64,000 nt of DNA from Pectinatus haikarae (GTDB taxonomy: Bacteria > Bacillota > Negativicutes > Selenomonadales > Selenomonadaceae), in assembly GCF_015732185.1 (NCBI RefSeq), contig NZ_WIQM01000007.1, positions 1-64,000 on the forward strand. Reading direction: 5' to 3'. Position 1 is the stretch's first letter, and each line of letters opens with the position of its first letter. Positions 56,706-64,000 of the stretch are shown here, one piece after another. Both the position numbers and the translations under genes were made by a program. A model generated the notes under the pieces. That model was not told the origin of the DNA. It saw nothing but the letters and a program-made list of their open reading frames with translations, and did no database searches.

Positions 56706-56810
56706 CTAAATCATTATAAATACGATTATTCGCCTTGATATGCGAAGTAAGCTGTTATTCACAACCGCCCTGAGCTGCAAAGAATAAGACATAGTTTTAG
56801 TAAAATTCAT
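56706..56810 (-). other. 34-codon open reading frame between the MerR-type promoter and the MFS gene
   Basis: AAGGAG is 8 nt before the ATG of a 34-residue frame (MNFTKTMSYSLQ...RRIIVFIMI). It could be a leader peptide, a tiny membrane-active protein or the remnant of a gene. No homology is recognised. Confidence 0.3.
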
Positions 56811-56864
56811 TTTACCGGCTCCTTATTAATCAAATAGTTTTTTATATTCATTTCTGACAAAATA

Positions 56865-56895
56865 ACTTTACTACATGGAGTGAACTCCATGTCAA
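56865..56895 (-). promoter_or_regulatory. MerR-type promoter with 19-bp spacer and dyad
   Basis: Minus-strand TTGACA (56890-56895) and TAAAGT (56865-56870) are 19 bp apart. The spacer holds the dyad ACATGGAGT-GA-ACTCCATGT (56873-56892). Over-long spacers filled by a dyad are the defining feature of MerR-activated promoters. It points leftward to the MFS gene. Confidence 0.65.
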
Positions 56896-56945
56896 TCTTT
56901 TTATTCAATTTGGGTACAAGATTGCGATAAATATATTCCCAAAAT

Positions 56946-56980
56946 AAAAAAAGAGGCTGTTGATTAGTTCTTCAGCCTCT
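56946..56980 (-). terminator. intrinsic terminator downstream of the 57-60 kb leftward genes
   Basis: AGAGGCTG/CAGCCTCT stem with a 13-nt loop, followed by seven U residues leftward, separating the flavodoxin-like gene cluster from the MerR-type promoter. Confidence 0.7.
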
Positions 56981-56994
56981 CTCCTTATACCTAA

Positions 56995-57190
56995 CTACTC
57001 AAATAAGATGAGTTATCGTCCGGCATGCCTTTTCCCATAATAATCCTCGCTGCAATACAGGAACTATAGTTACCAGTTCTGGAAATTAAAGATTTCTGCA
57101 TAATATGACATTGCATCAATTTATAATCTCAGCGTGCCTATCAATCAGTTTGGTAAGTCCCCGACTATATTCTGCTACCTCATCATACAT
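56995..57190 (-). pseudogene. possible gene remnant downstream of the flavodoxin-like gene
   Basis: A short frame at 57116-57190 (24 codons, MYDEVAEYSRGLTKLIDRHAEIIN) starts 9 nt after GGAAGGAG and stops abruptly. A second short coding-like stretch near 56995-57038 (MGKGMPDDN...) lies in a different register. Together they look like the decayed ends of a gene, but no family is recognised. Confidence 0.25.
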
Positions 57191-57221
57191 TGGTCAGCTC
57201 TCCTTCCAACTGCTGAGCCAG

Positions 57222-57854
57222 TCAACGAATAAAATTCGTGAAGGTAGTTTCTTCCTGTTCAGGCAATGCAACCCCATTTTTCAATCCAACTTCCTTGCAT
57301 TTCAGGAAAAACGCCATATTTCGTCCCAGGATACGCATAACCTGCAAACCTTCAATATCCTGCTGGACATCTTCTGGTTTCGCACCATGCACCATATTCC
57401 AATAGCGAGAAGACACGATAGGCATCTGCATCAAACCAAAGTATTTATTCAGCTGATCATAGGTCGCTGTCGTCCCGGCCCTGCGGGCAGAAATGACTGC
57501 AGCTGCCGGTTTCAGGTAAAAGGAATTCCGTCCACCACAGAAATCTGCGTAAAAAACACGATCCAGGAAAGACGTAACAGCTCCACCTGCTGCAGCCCAA
57601 TGCACAGGGGAGCCAAAGATAAATCCATCATATTTTCCGGCAATCTCCAGCAATTCATTCACCCGGTCATCAAATACGCATTTATGCAGTTGCACACATT
57701 TATGGCATCCCAGGCAGCCATTAAGTGCTTTATTGCGAATCCAGAAGAAGTCTGTCCCAACATTCTCTTCCTGTAAGGTTTTTGCGACCTCAGAAAGTGC
57801 AGTATACGTACATCCTTTTTCATGCGGACTTCCATTCACCAGTAAAACTTTCAT
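57222..57854 (-). CDS. flavodoxin family protein / NADPH-dependent FMN reductase
   Basis: A 210-residue flavin-binding oxidoreductase. KVLLVNGSPHEKGCTYTALSEV is the FMN phosphate loop, and the CLGCHKCVQLHKC stretch is a compact cysteine cluster as in iron-sulfur flavoproteins. GSPVHWAAAGGAVTSFLDR is the second FMN site. The ATG at 57854 follows GGAGG; an earlier in-frame ATG does not. It is 64 bp after the exported hydrolase gene, in a leftward cluster of reductases. Confidence 0.87.
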   Translation of the reverse strand: MKVLLVNGSPHEKGCTYTALSEVAKTLQEENVGTDFFWIRNKALNGCLGCHKCVQLHKCVFDDRVNELLEIAGKYDGFIFGSPVHWAAAGGAVTSFLDRVFYADFCGGRNSFYLKPAAAVISARRAGTTATYDQLNKYFGLMQMPIVSSRYWNMVHGAKPEDVQQDIEGLQVMRILGRNMAFFLKCKEVGLKNGVALPEQEETTFTNFIR

Positions 57855-57918
57855 TTTTTTCCTCCAAGTTTTCATTGTTTCATTTAGATTTCTTGTTTTT
57901 GCAAAATTTAGCCAAAGA

Positions 57919-58992
57919 TTATTCAGCCAAACCTTTCTTCTTCATCCATTTTTCCATAGCATCTGCAACCTGTTCATTATTAAGATCTGCCATCATAAAA
58001 TGCGTATTTCCTTTGATTCCGATATCCGGTAAAGAAACGACGGTCACATCACCGCCATATTTTTTCATCACAGCTTCCCACTTTTTCGCAAGCTTCAGGC
58101 GTACACGCCAGTTATCCTGTCCCCAGTTCTCTGTTGGCTCAGTTGGAATATTATCACCAAAATATACAACAATCGGTATTTTCGTGAGTTTCATAAATTC
58201 GTCCATTGGCACAGCTTCACCCGAAGCCGGGAATGGGCTGCTGGTCGCTTCCGTTGCTGGTACTTCTCCTTGCGGAAATGGGAATGTTCCTGGCTCTAAC
58301 GCGATGATACCACGAACCTTAGCGGTTCTCATGGCAGTCGCCCAACCCGGTCCACCGCCAGCAGAATGCGTGACCAGCACACCATCCCCAGACTTTTCAA
58401 ATACAGCTGCCATTGCATCGGCAACTACCTGTTCATTGAAGCTGCCTGTATCCGGCGTCATTTCACGGAAGAACTGATCCAGCGATTCTTTATCCTTGGG
58501 TACGGCTGCATTCTCATAATAATTGGGCCACTGGCCGATACGAAAGGTATTGAACCAAAGCTGATCATCCGGCTGTGCAGAAATCGTTGTGGGAACAGTA
58601 GATCGTCCTGCTTTGCCGCGACGTGGTTCATCGACCAGATAGGTTTTATATCCCTTTTCCAAGAATATATTCTGGAAGCCATCCCGGCCGTCCGGTGTAC
58701 TTTCCCAGGTCTTTGATGATTGTCCATAGCCATGCAGAAATACCATACTGTTTTTGTGTGCTTTCACCGGCTTCTGATAAAATACATATGCATGGTCCCC
58801 ATGCAAAGTTTCACCATCATGGCTCATCGGCTTTGTACCATCATAAGTTCCCGGGGATGTCACTACCGTACCGCCCGCCATAAAGCTGCCCTGATCCTCA
58901 ATTGTTACCGGCTTACTCATCGCCATTGCCGAAGTGGTCAACAGACTCATGCAAATTGATGCAGCCAGGATAATTTTGTTTGCTCGTACCAT
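57919..58992 (-). CDS. exported alpha/beta hydrolase
   Basis: A 357-residue hydrolase with an N-terminal signal peptide (ANKIILAASICMSLLTTSAMA, cleavage near residue 24). The alpha/beta fold shows the oxyanion strand MVFLHGYGQSSKTWE and the nucleophile elbow LVTHSAGGGPG (Ser). The catalytic His is probably in NTHFMMADLNNEQVADAM near the C-terminus. Substrate unknown, likely an ester or lactone outside the cytoplasm. It is followed by the flavodoxin-like gene on the same strand. Confidence 0.83.
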   Translation of the reverse strand: MVRANKIILAASICMSLLTTSAMAMSKPVTIEDQGSFMAGGTVVTSPGTYDGTKPMSHDGETLHGDHAYVFYQKPVKAHKNSMVFLHGYGQSSKTWESTPDGRDGFQNIFLEKGYKTYLVDEPRRGKAGRSTVPTTISAQPDDQLWFNTFRIGQWPNYYENAAVPKDKESLDQFFREMTPDTGSFNEQVVADAMAAVFEKSGDGVLVTHSAGGGPGWATAMRTAKVRGIIALEPGTFPFPQGEVPATEATSSPFPASGEAVPMDEFMKLTKIPIVVYFGDNIPTEPTENWGQDNWRVRLKLAKKWEAVMKKYGGDVTVVSLPDIGIKGNTHFMMADLNNEQVADAMEKWMKKKGLAE

Positions 58993-59053
58993 TCTTGTTC
59001 ATCCTCTCTCATGCTATTTTTTTCTGTATATGGCTATTTCCGATAATGATAAT

Positions 59054-60034
59054 TTATTTTTCAATATGATGTCCACCAAACACTGGCAGCTCCATTTTTG
59101 ACAATGCCTGATCAATATGCTGAATTTCGGAAATGGTCAGCATAATATCTGCCGATTCAGCATTTTCTTTCATACGCTCGATTTTACGGCTGCCCGGAAT
59201 AGGCACAATCCAAGGTTTTTTATTCATCATCCATGCTAACGATATCTGTGCGTCTGTCGCGCCTTTTTCAGCTGCCAGATTCGATACGATTTTCATCAAT
59301 TCAGCTCCGGCTGCCATACCTTCTTCTGTATACTGCGGCATTTCACTGCGAAAATCTCCTTTAGCAAACTTAGAATTCTTCGTATACTTCCCCGTCAAAA
59401 AACCATTTGCCATCGGCGAAAATGCAACAAAACCAATATTCAATTCCTCCAGCGTCAAGAACAGTGCTTCATGCCATCGAGCCATCATCGAATAACGATT
59501 TTCTATAGCCGTGACCGGGCATACTGCATATGCACGCCGTAAATATTCTTCATTTGCCTCAGAAATTCCCCAATAACGGATTTTCCCGTCCTTAATCAGC
59601 TCTGCCATAACGGCGGCAACTTCTTCGGGTTCCGTCTTTGGATCAATACGATGCTGATAATAAAGATCGATATACTCCACGCCCAGACGCTTTAAGCTGC
59701 TGTCTACCGATTTGCGAATCGTTGCCGGACTGCTGTCTGCCAGCAATGTGTCCCCCTGGTGCCTTACACCGAATTTTGTTGCAATAACAACTTGACTGCG
59801 TATATCAGCCAATGCCCTGCCGACGATTTCTTCATTATAAGAAATACTGCCATCTAGATTTTGTCCGATATAGCATTCTGCCGTATCAAAAAAATTATAG
59901 CCCAGATCATAAGCTGCTCTTATTTTCTGTACAGCTTCCTTTTTCTCAACCGCAGTACCATAAGCATGGGAAAATCCCATGCAGCCTAATCCTATAGCTG
60001 ATACCTCTAAATCTCCAAGCCTTCTTTTTTTCAT
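59054..60034 (-). CDS. aldo/keto reductase
   Basis: A 326-residue NADPH-dependent reductase of the aldo/keto (YajO/IolS-like) family. It starts KRRLGDLEVSAIGLGCMGFSHAYG. The catalytic tetrad is Asp and Tyr in FFDTAECYIG, Lys in VVIATKFGV and His in YYQHRIDP. The cofactor region PGSRKIERMKENAESADI lies near the C-terminus. It starts 15 bp after a cupin gene, so they form an operon. The physiological substrate is unknown. Confidence 0.93.
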   Translation of the reverse strand: MKKRRLGDLEVSAIGLGCMGFSHAYGTAVEKKEAVQKIRAAYDLGYNFFDTAECYIGQNLDGSISYNEEIVGRALADIRSQVVIATKFGVRHQGDTLLADSSPATIRKSVDSSLKRLGVEYIDLYYQHRIDPKTEPEEVAAVMAELIKDGKIRYWGISEANEEYLRRAYAVCPVTAIENRYSMMARWHEALFLTLEELNIGFVAFSPMANGFLTGKYTKNSKFAKGDFRSEMPQYTEEGMAAGAELMKIVSNLAAEKGATDAQISLAWMMNKKPWIVPIPGSRKIERMKENAESADIMLTISEIQHIDQALSKMELPVFGGHHIEK

Positions 60035-60049
60035 ATTCCCTTGCTCCCC

Positions 60050-60406
60050 TCACAAAGCTTGATTATTTTCTTCATCAAGAACTGCCTGTCTATATGTTGC
60101 ATCACTGACTTCTTCAAGCCAAGTAACAGCTTTCCCCTCTTTATCTCCGGTCAGTGCAATTTGCACCATCTCACCATTCATATCCGCACCATGCCAATGC
60201 TTAACATTCGGAGGACACCAGAGCATATCCCCCGCATGGAGGACAATCGTTTTCCTTCCCCATTCCTGTGCCAGCGCCGTTCCCGATTGAACAATCAACA
60301 ATTGTCCTGCTGGGTGTATATGCCAATATGTCCTTGCACCTGGCTCAAAAGTGACTGCTCCTCCTGAAAATTTGGCCATCTCATTTTTATCAAAAACACG
60401 CGTCAC
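60050..60406 (-). CDS. cupin domain protein
   Basis: A 118-residue single-domain cupin. The metal-binding motif 1 is HIHPAGQLLIVQSGTALAQEWG and motif 2 is PPNVKHWHGAD, giving a His-rich site. Closest in pattern to the short cupins often placed beside carboxymuconolactone decarboxylase or aldo/keto reductase genes. Start is GTG with AGGAAG upstream, and the stop is 15 bp before the aldo/keto reductase. Reaction unknown. Confidence 0.85.
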   Translation of the reverse strand: MTRVFDKNEMAKFSGGAVTFEPGARTYWHIHPAGQLLIVQSGTALAQEWGRKTIVLHAGDMLWCPPNVKHWHGADMNGEMVQIALTGDKEGKAVTWLEEVSDATYRQAVLDEENNQAL

Positions 60407-60592
60407 AATGGCTCTTCCTGAAAAATAGGATGCCGGATAGAGGCATATGCTGCATAATAAAACGCAGCATTTCCATATTGTTGTTATATTTCTATGCTGC
60501 GTCTATATACTTTTATTTTTGTAATTGAAATTTTTCCTTAAATCAAGAAGATTTCACGATGCAATCGACATTTTTCCAATTAGCAGATATGA

Positions 60593-61747
60593 TCATAAAT
60601 GTTTTCCGTAGAATACAGTTAGTTTATCAACAGCTTGCTCAACATATTTGGGCACCCAATATGTCTGAATATGAGTTGCTCCCTCTATCAGGAATAATTC
60701 CTTGTCCTTTGTGCCAGTTGCCGCGGCAAAACACTGTTTCGTCATATAAAGAGTATCTGCTCTGCTGCCTGCCATCATCAGCAAGGGCTGGTTGATCAGA
60801 TCCATATTATTAGCTGCATCAAACGTGAATAAATCAAGATTGCTGCTTACTGTATAGCGAAACGTGGAATTCGGATATGCGTGTGTTTTACCGTAATATT
60901 CATAGCCTTCACGATACAAATCAGGCATTTTGGCAAGCTGTTCCTCACTCAGATTCTGGTCCAGCATGTCCGGCGTATATTGTACTTCACCGCCGGCAAC
61001 TTCCTGAGCTCTGGCCGCTGAGGCCTGCTGTAAACGTTCTTGAGTGGTATCTTTCTGCGAATCCATGAATCCATTGCGGCGGACGATGCCCGAATTAAAC
61101 ATACTGAGCGTTGCAACCGCTTTAAAACGTTTGTCCGTTTGCACCGCCTTCAACGTGTAACCGCCGCCACCGCATATTCCTAATGCGCCTATACGCTCCG
61201 CATCAACTCCCGGGTAAGAAGAGATCATATCTGCCATACCATGAATGTCTTCAACCCGATAGAAAGGTTTATCAACATTACGCGGAAACCCACCGCTTGC
61301 CCCCTGAAAAGAGGCATCTGCAGCAATTGTGATGTAACCATTTTCGGCCATACGCTGTGCATATAAGCCCGCAACTTGTTCCTTAACTCCTCCATTAGGA
61401 TGTGCGACAACAAGTGCCGGATATTTTTTACTGCCTGCCTTATCATAGCCTGCTGGTGTATACACATTAGCCGAAATCTTTATGCCGTTCAAATCATAAG
61501 TGATTGGATGAATATTCACCTGTCCTGAGATATTCTGAGTAATTGCTCCCCGATAAACCAGACCAAACGGATTTTCATTTGGACTTTTAAATGTGCTTGG
61601 ATCTACTTCCTGAAAAGTTCTTTCTTGCATTGCCACAACAGGATGACTGCCTCTCTCCGCTGACTGTGCACTGATCTGTCCGCCATCCCCAATACTCAGC
61701 AACCCTAATGCCAGCACTGCCAGACTTAGTTTCAATTTCAGGTTCAT
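60593..61747 (-). CDS. exported alpha/beta hydrolase, dienelactone-hydrolase-like
   Basis: A 384-residue protein with an N-terminal signal peptide (LKLKLSLAVLALGLLSIGDGGQISAQ). The core has KYPALVVAHPNGGVKEQVAGLYAQRMAENGY and the nucleophile elbow RIGALGICGGGGYTL, in which Cys takes the nucleophile position as in dienelactone hydrolase. The His is probably in LFLIEGATHIQTYW near the end. GAGGAGGAG precedes the ATG. Substrate unknown. Confidence 0.82.
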   Translation of the reverse strand: MNLKLKLSLAVLALGLLSIGDGGQISAQSAERGSHPVVAMQERTFQEVDPSTFKSPNENPFGLVYRGAITQNISGQVNIHPITYDLNGIKISANVYTPAGYDKAGSKKYPALVVAHPNGGVKEQVAGLYAQRMAENGYITIAADASFQGASGGFPRNVDKPFYRVEDIHGMADMISSYPGVDAERIGALGICGGGGYTLKAVQTDKRFKAVATLSMFNSGIVRRNGFMDSQKDTTQERLQQASAARAQEVAGGEVQYTPDMLDQNLSEEQLAKMPDLYREGYEYYGKTHAYPNSTFRYTVSSNLDLFTFDAANNMDLINQPLLMMAGSRADTLYMTKQCFAAATGTKDKELFLIEGATHIQTYWVPKYVEQAVDKLTVFYGKHL

Positions 61748-62058
61748 AAAAACTCCTCCTCAAATATTTAGACATAAATATAAGGCTGTTTATCATGTTA
61801 TTATTATGCAGTAAAATCATCACTCAAGGATATAACGATTATCTCGTATTATTGCCTAATATTATCAAGATTGATTTCCCGAATAACCAAGTCGCATTTT
61901 CCCCCTGACTGCTCATATTGACATTTCTTCTTCATTATTAAATAACTGCCGTTTGCCAATCCATATCTATAATATTGCAAAAATTAACACCATTCTATTC
62001 TAAACAAAGCACAATTTTATAAAATAGTTCATAAATTATCCCATCATAAAAGTTTCGT
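61748..62058. other. intergenic region upstream of the exported hydrolase
   Basis: No gene seen. Contains a modest leftward promoter (TTGAGT near 61822-61827 with an AT-rich -10 about 17 bp on). The rest is AT-rich without clear structure. Confidence 0.3.
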
Positions 62059-62889
62059 TTAATCGGAGTAATCTGTAATAATACTATTCTTTTTCCACGC
62101 TTCTACCTGCGCGAGATCTGTGCTGAGAGCATCGCTGACCACCTTGACGGCATCACTTCCCAATATTAATAACTCAGGTGGCTCTAATGAACCAACAGCC
62201 TTAATAATTAATTCTGCGCCTTTCTCAGGATCGCCAATCTGATGCCCGTTGGTAACGTCATTGCCAATTCGACGAAGTCCGGCAGTGGCGGCATAATCGT
62301 TCATGGCTGTCCGCGACTGTCGCAGAGAACGCCCGGCGAAATCAGTTCTGAATGCGCCTGGTTCAACTATTATTACCGATATACCAAGGGAGGCACACTC
62401 TTTCTGAAGACCTCTTGATAATCCTTCAAGGGCACACTTTGTTGCTGCATAGTAACCAGACCCGGGTTCAGTAGTGCGGGCGGCTATAGAGGAGATATTC
62501 ACGATAGTACCTTTATGTCTCATTCTCATGCCGGGCAGTACCGCTTTCATCAGTGCTACAGGGCCAAAAAAATTTGTAGCAAAAAGTTCCTCCACTTCAT
62601 CAGCTTCTCCTTCTTCCACTGCGGCGCGATAACCATGTCCTGCATTATTGACAAGAACATCAATTCCACCAAACCGAGATTCACCTTGCCTTATCACTTG
62701 CGCAATCTGCTTGTGATTTGTCACGTCCAACTGAAGAGCCAGTGCCGTATCGGGGAAAGTACTGACAATCTCTTGAATTGCAAAAAGATCCCTTGCTGTT
62801 ACGACTACATTATCTCCGTGTTTCAACACAGCCTGAGCAAGATTTCGGCCAAGGCCGCTCGAACAACCGGTAATCAACCAAGTAGACAT
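62059..62889 (-). CDS. short-chain dehydrogenase/reductase (SDR)
   Basis: A 276-residue classical SDR. The cofactor motif TGCSSGLGRNLAQAV is at the N-terminus, NNAGHGYRAAVEEGE follows, and the catalytic Ser lies in IVNISSIAA with YYAATK as the YxxxK pair. PGAFRTDFAGRSLRQSR is the substrate-loop region. AGGAGG precedes the ATG. An AraC regulator gene lies upstream on the same strand, a frequent pairing. Substrate unknown. Confidence 0.93.
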   Translation of the reverse strand: MSTWLITGCSSGLGRNLAQAVLKHGDNVVVTARDLFAIQEIVSTFPDTALALQLDVTNHKQIAQVIRQGESRFGGIDVLVNNAGHGYRAAVEEGEADEVEELFATNFFGPVALMKAVLPGMRMRHKGTIVNISSIAARTTEPGSGYYAATKCALEGLSRGLQKECASLGISVIIVEPGAFRTDFAGRSLRQSRTAMNDYAATAGLRRIGNDVTNGHQIGDPEKGAELIIKAVGSLEPPELLILGSDAVKVVSDALSTDLAQVEAWKKNSIITDYSD

Positions 62890-63411
62890 AATAAAAAACC
62901 TCCTAATATTGTTAATAAGATGTGCGTTCTCTTGCCGATATTCAACTTGCTGAGTGAAAATTTACAATTTAGGTTCCCGCTCCGAATGCTGAAGACAGTT
63001 TATTTTCTGTTCGACAAAATGATATTTTTTATCAAACGCTGTTCAAATACGCATTTAAAACTGGATCAATTCCGTCCTTAGCATCACCACATTTTTTCTT
63101 TATAGCTTGTTTCGCAGTTACTTATAAACCACTACATTTTTAATTATAAAGTAAATAAAAATGGATCGTTATACCATTATTATCAAAAAATAACCTAATC
63201 CTCTCATATTTTCTAAACAAACTGCTGGTTTAGCTGATGCAACCAATATTTCTAACTTTAGTCAAAAAAGTCCCCACTCAAATAAATGTAGGATTAGCTA
63301 TTGATTAAACAACTACATTAAATTAGCAGGAACTTTACTGCATATAAAATGAATTCATGAGATTTTTACAATTACTATGCCTTTTTTCAAGCATAATTAG
63401 TTTTTTGGAGA
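62890..63411. other. intergenic region between the SDR and AraC genes
   Basis: About 520 bp of AT-rich DNA with no supported gene. The SDR promoter and AraC binding sites should lie here, but I see no convincing repeat. Confidence 0.3.
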
Positions 63412-64000
63412 TTATAATTGAGCATATTTTTCTCGTAGACGTTTTATCTCTTCCTTTGGTGGGAGGCCAAACATACGGGAATATTCACGACTGAATTGCG
63501 ACGGACTTTCATATCCTACCCGAAACGCTGCATCAGCGGCATCTATTGTCTCCGACAATAAGAGTTGCCGTGCTTCCTGCAGCCTCAGTTGTTTTTGAAA
63601 CTGAATAGGACTCATTGCCGTGATCTCTTTAAAATGTCTGTGAAGTGTAGGTACACTCATATTTGCTATTTTAGCCAGTTCTTCAATTCGAAGCGTCTGA
63701 TCATAATTCTGCGTAATTTGCTTGACAATTTTTCTTACTTGATAGGCATAGCTTCCCTCTATGGCAAATTGCTTTAATATATTTCCATGCGCTCCCTGCA
63801 GAACTCGATAAAAAATCTCTTTTGTAAAGAGTGGTGCAAGTACCGGAATATCCTCAGGAGTGTCTACTAAACGGGCTAATCTGGCTACCGCATCCAACAA
63901 AGGCGCTTCAATACGGCAAACATACATAGCATGTTTGTTATCTTCCTTAAGACGAGTTTTTGCTTCGGAAGCATTTATAATTTCGACGATTTGATTAGGT
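63412..64000 (-). CDS. AraC-family transcriptional regulator, C-terminal part
   Basis: The reading frame runs off the right edge of the window without a stop, so the start lies outside; an internal ATG at 63927 is unlikely to be the start. The visible 195 residues include the end of an AraC_N-type domain (LVDTPEDIPVLAPLFTKEIFYRVLQGAHG) and the full C-terminal double helix-turn-helix. The latter includes RIEELAKIANMSVPTLHRHFKEIT and DAAFRVGYESPSQFSREYSRMFG. This type often controls neighbouring reductases such as the SDR downstream. Confidence 0.9.
   Translation of the reverse strand, partial: PNQIVEIINASEAKTRLKEDNKHAMYVCRIEAPLLDAVARLARLVDTPEDIPVLAPLFTKEIFYRVLQGAHGNILKQFAIEGSYAYQVRKIVKQITQNYDQTLRIEELAKIANMSVPTLHRHFKEITAMSPIQFQKQLRLQEARQLLLSETIDAADAAFRVGYESPSQFSREYSRMFGLPPKEEIKRLREKYAQL

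Noticed and set aside
57105-58477. Long plus-strand frames antisense to the flavodoxin-like and hydrolase genes
   Set aside because: They mirror codon bias of the real minus-strand genes, which have clear motifs.
62515-63081. 188-residue plus-strand frame over the SDR gene and gap
   Set aside because: Mostly antisense to the SDR gene, no ribosome site, no recognisable features.

Overview
The window reads as chromosomal DNA from an AT-rich, strictly anaerobic, nitrogen-fixing Firmicute. The mix is DapL-type lysine synthesis, HemZ, SMC/FtsY, the purECFMNHD order, RecG next to aspS-hisS, an HlyD-type membrane fusion protein and many Shine-Dalgarno-driven GTG/TTG starts. My best guess is the didermic class Negativicutes (for example a Pectinatus-like Selenomonadales member). 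That placement is inference from gene content and was not tested by alignment.

Layout. 0-1.4 kb: start of a LysR gene and a tyrosine recombinase, flanked by AT-rich inverted repeats. 1.9-11.7 kb: leftward housekeeping genes recG, aspS, hisS, hemZ, fur, dapL, rplT, rpmI and infC, the last with an AUU start and an attenuated leader. 12.2-16.5 kb: LysR, an intact IS1182-like element, doxX and two lineage-specific small proteins. 16.7-23.1 kb: purine operon purE-C-F-M-N-H-D, in which purH is only the IMP cyclohydrolase half. 23.5-30.9 kb (rightward): lysC-thrC, a PiT phosphate transporter with its DUF47 partner behind a Pho-box-like array, a nucleoside kinase and an HlyD-like protein. 31-35.5 kb: smc-ftsY. 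35.5-37.3 kb: amtB-glnK behind a promoter-terminator leader. 38-41.6 kb: gltP-type symporter, YitT protein and a GldA-like dehydrogenase. 41.7-45.7 kb: cca, thrB, hom and an ACT protein. 46.1-52.6 kb: an Fe-only nitrogenase operon. 53-64 kb: accessory redox region with EFR1 ferredoxin, flavodoxin-like reductases, HxlR and AraC regulators, an MFS exporter, an aldo/keto reductase, a cupin, two exported alpha/beta hydrolases and an SDR.

The most notable system is the leftward operon anfH-anfD-anfG-anfK-GATase-nifI1-nifI2-anfO. The small delta subunit AnfG, AnfO and the AnfD/AnfK sequence features identify it as the iron-only nitrogenase, not the molybdenum enzyme. The 2-oxoglutarate-sensing NifI pair usually sits between nifH and nifD. 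Here it lies at the far end, next to a class I glutamine amidotransferase with no known nitrogenase role. amtB-glnK 9 kb away, and the ferredoxin/flavodoxin genes just upstream of anfH, fit ammonium sensing and electron supply. Both amtB and anfH are preceded by a good promoter followed within about 70 nt by a strong intrinsic terminator, which suggests regulated antitermination of nitrogen genes.

Other points of note are an internal in-frame start in lysC that would make a separate ACT subunit, very long perfect palindromic terminators, and a 24-bp palindrome lodged between a Shine-Dalgarno sequence and its start codon.
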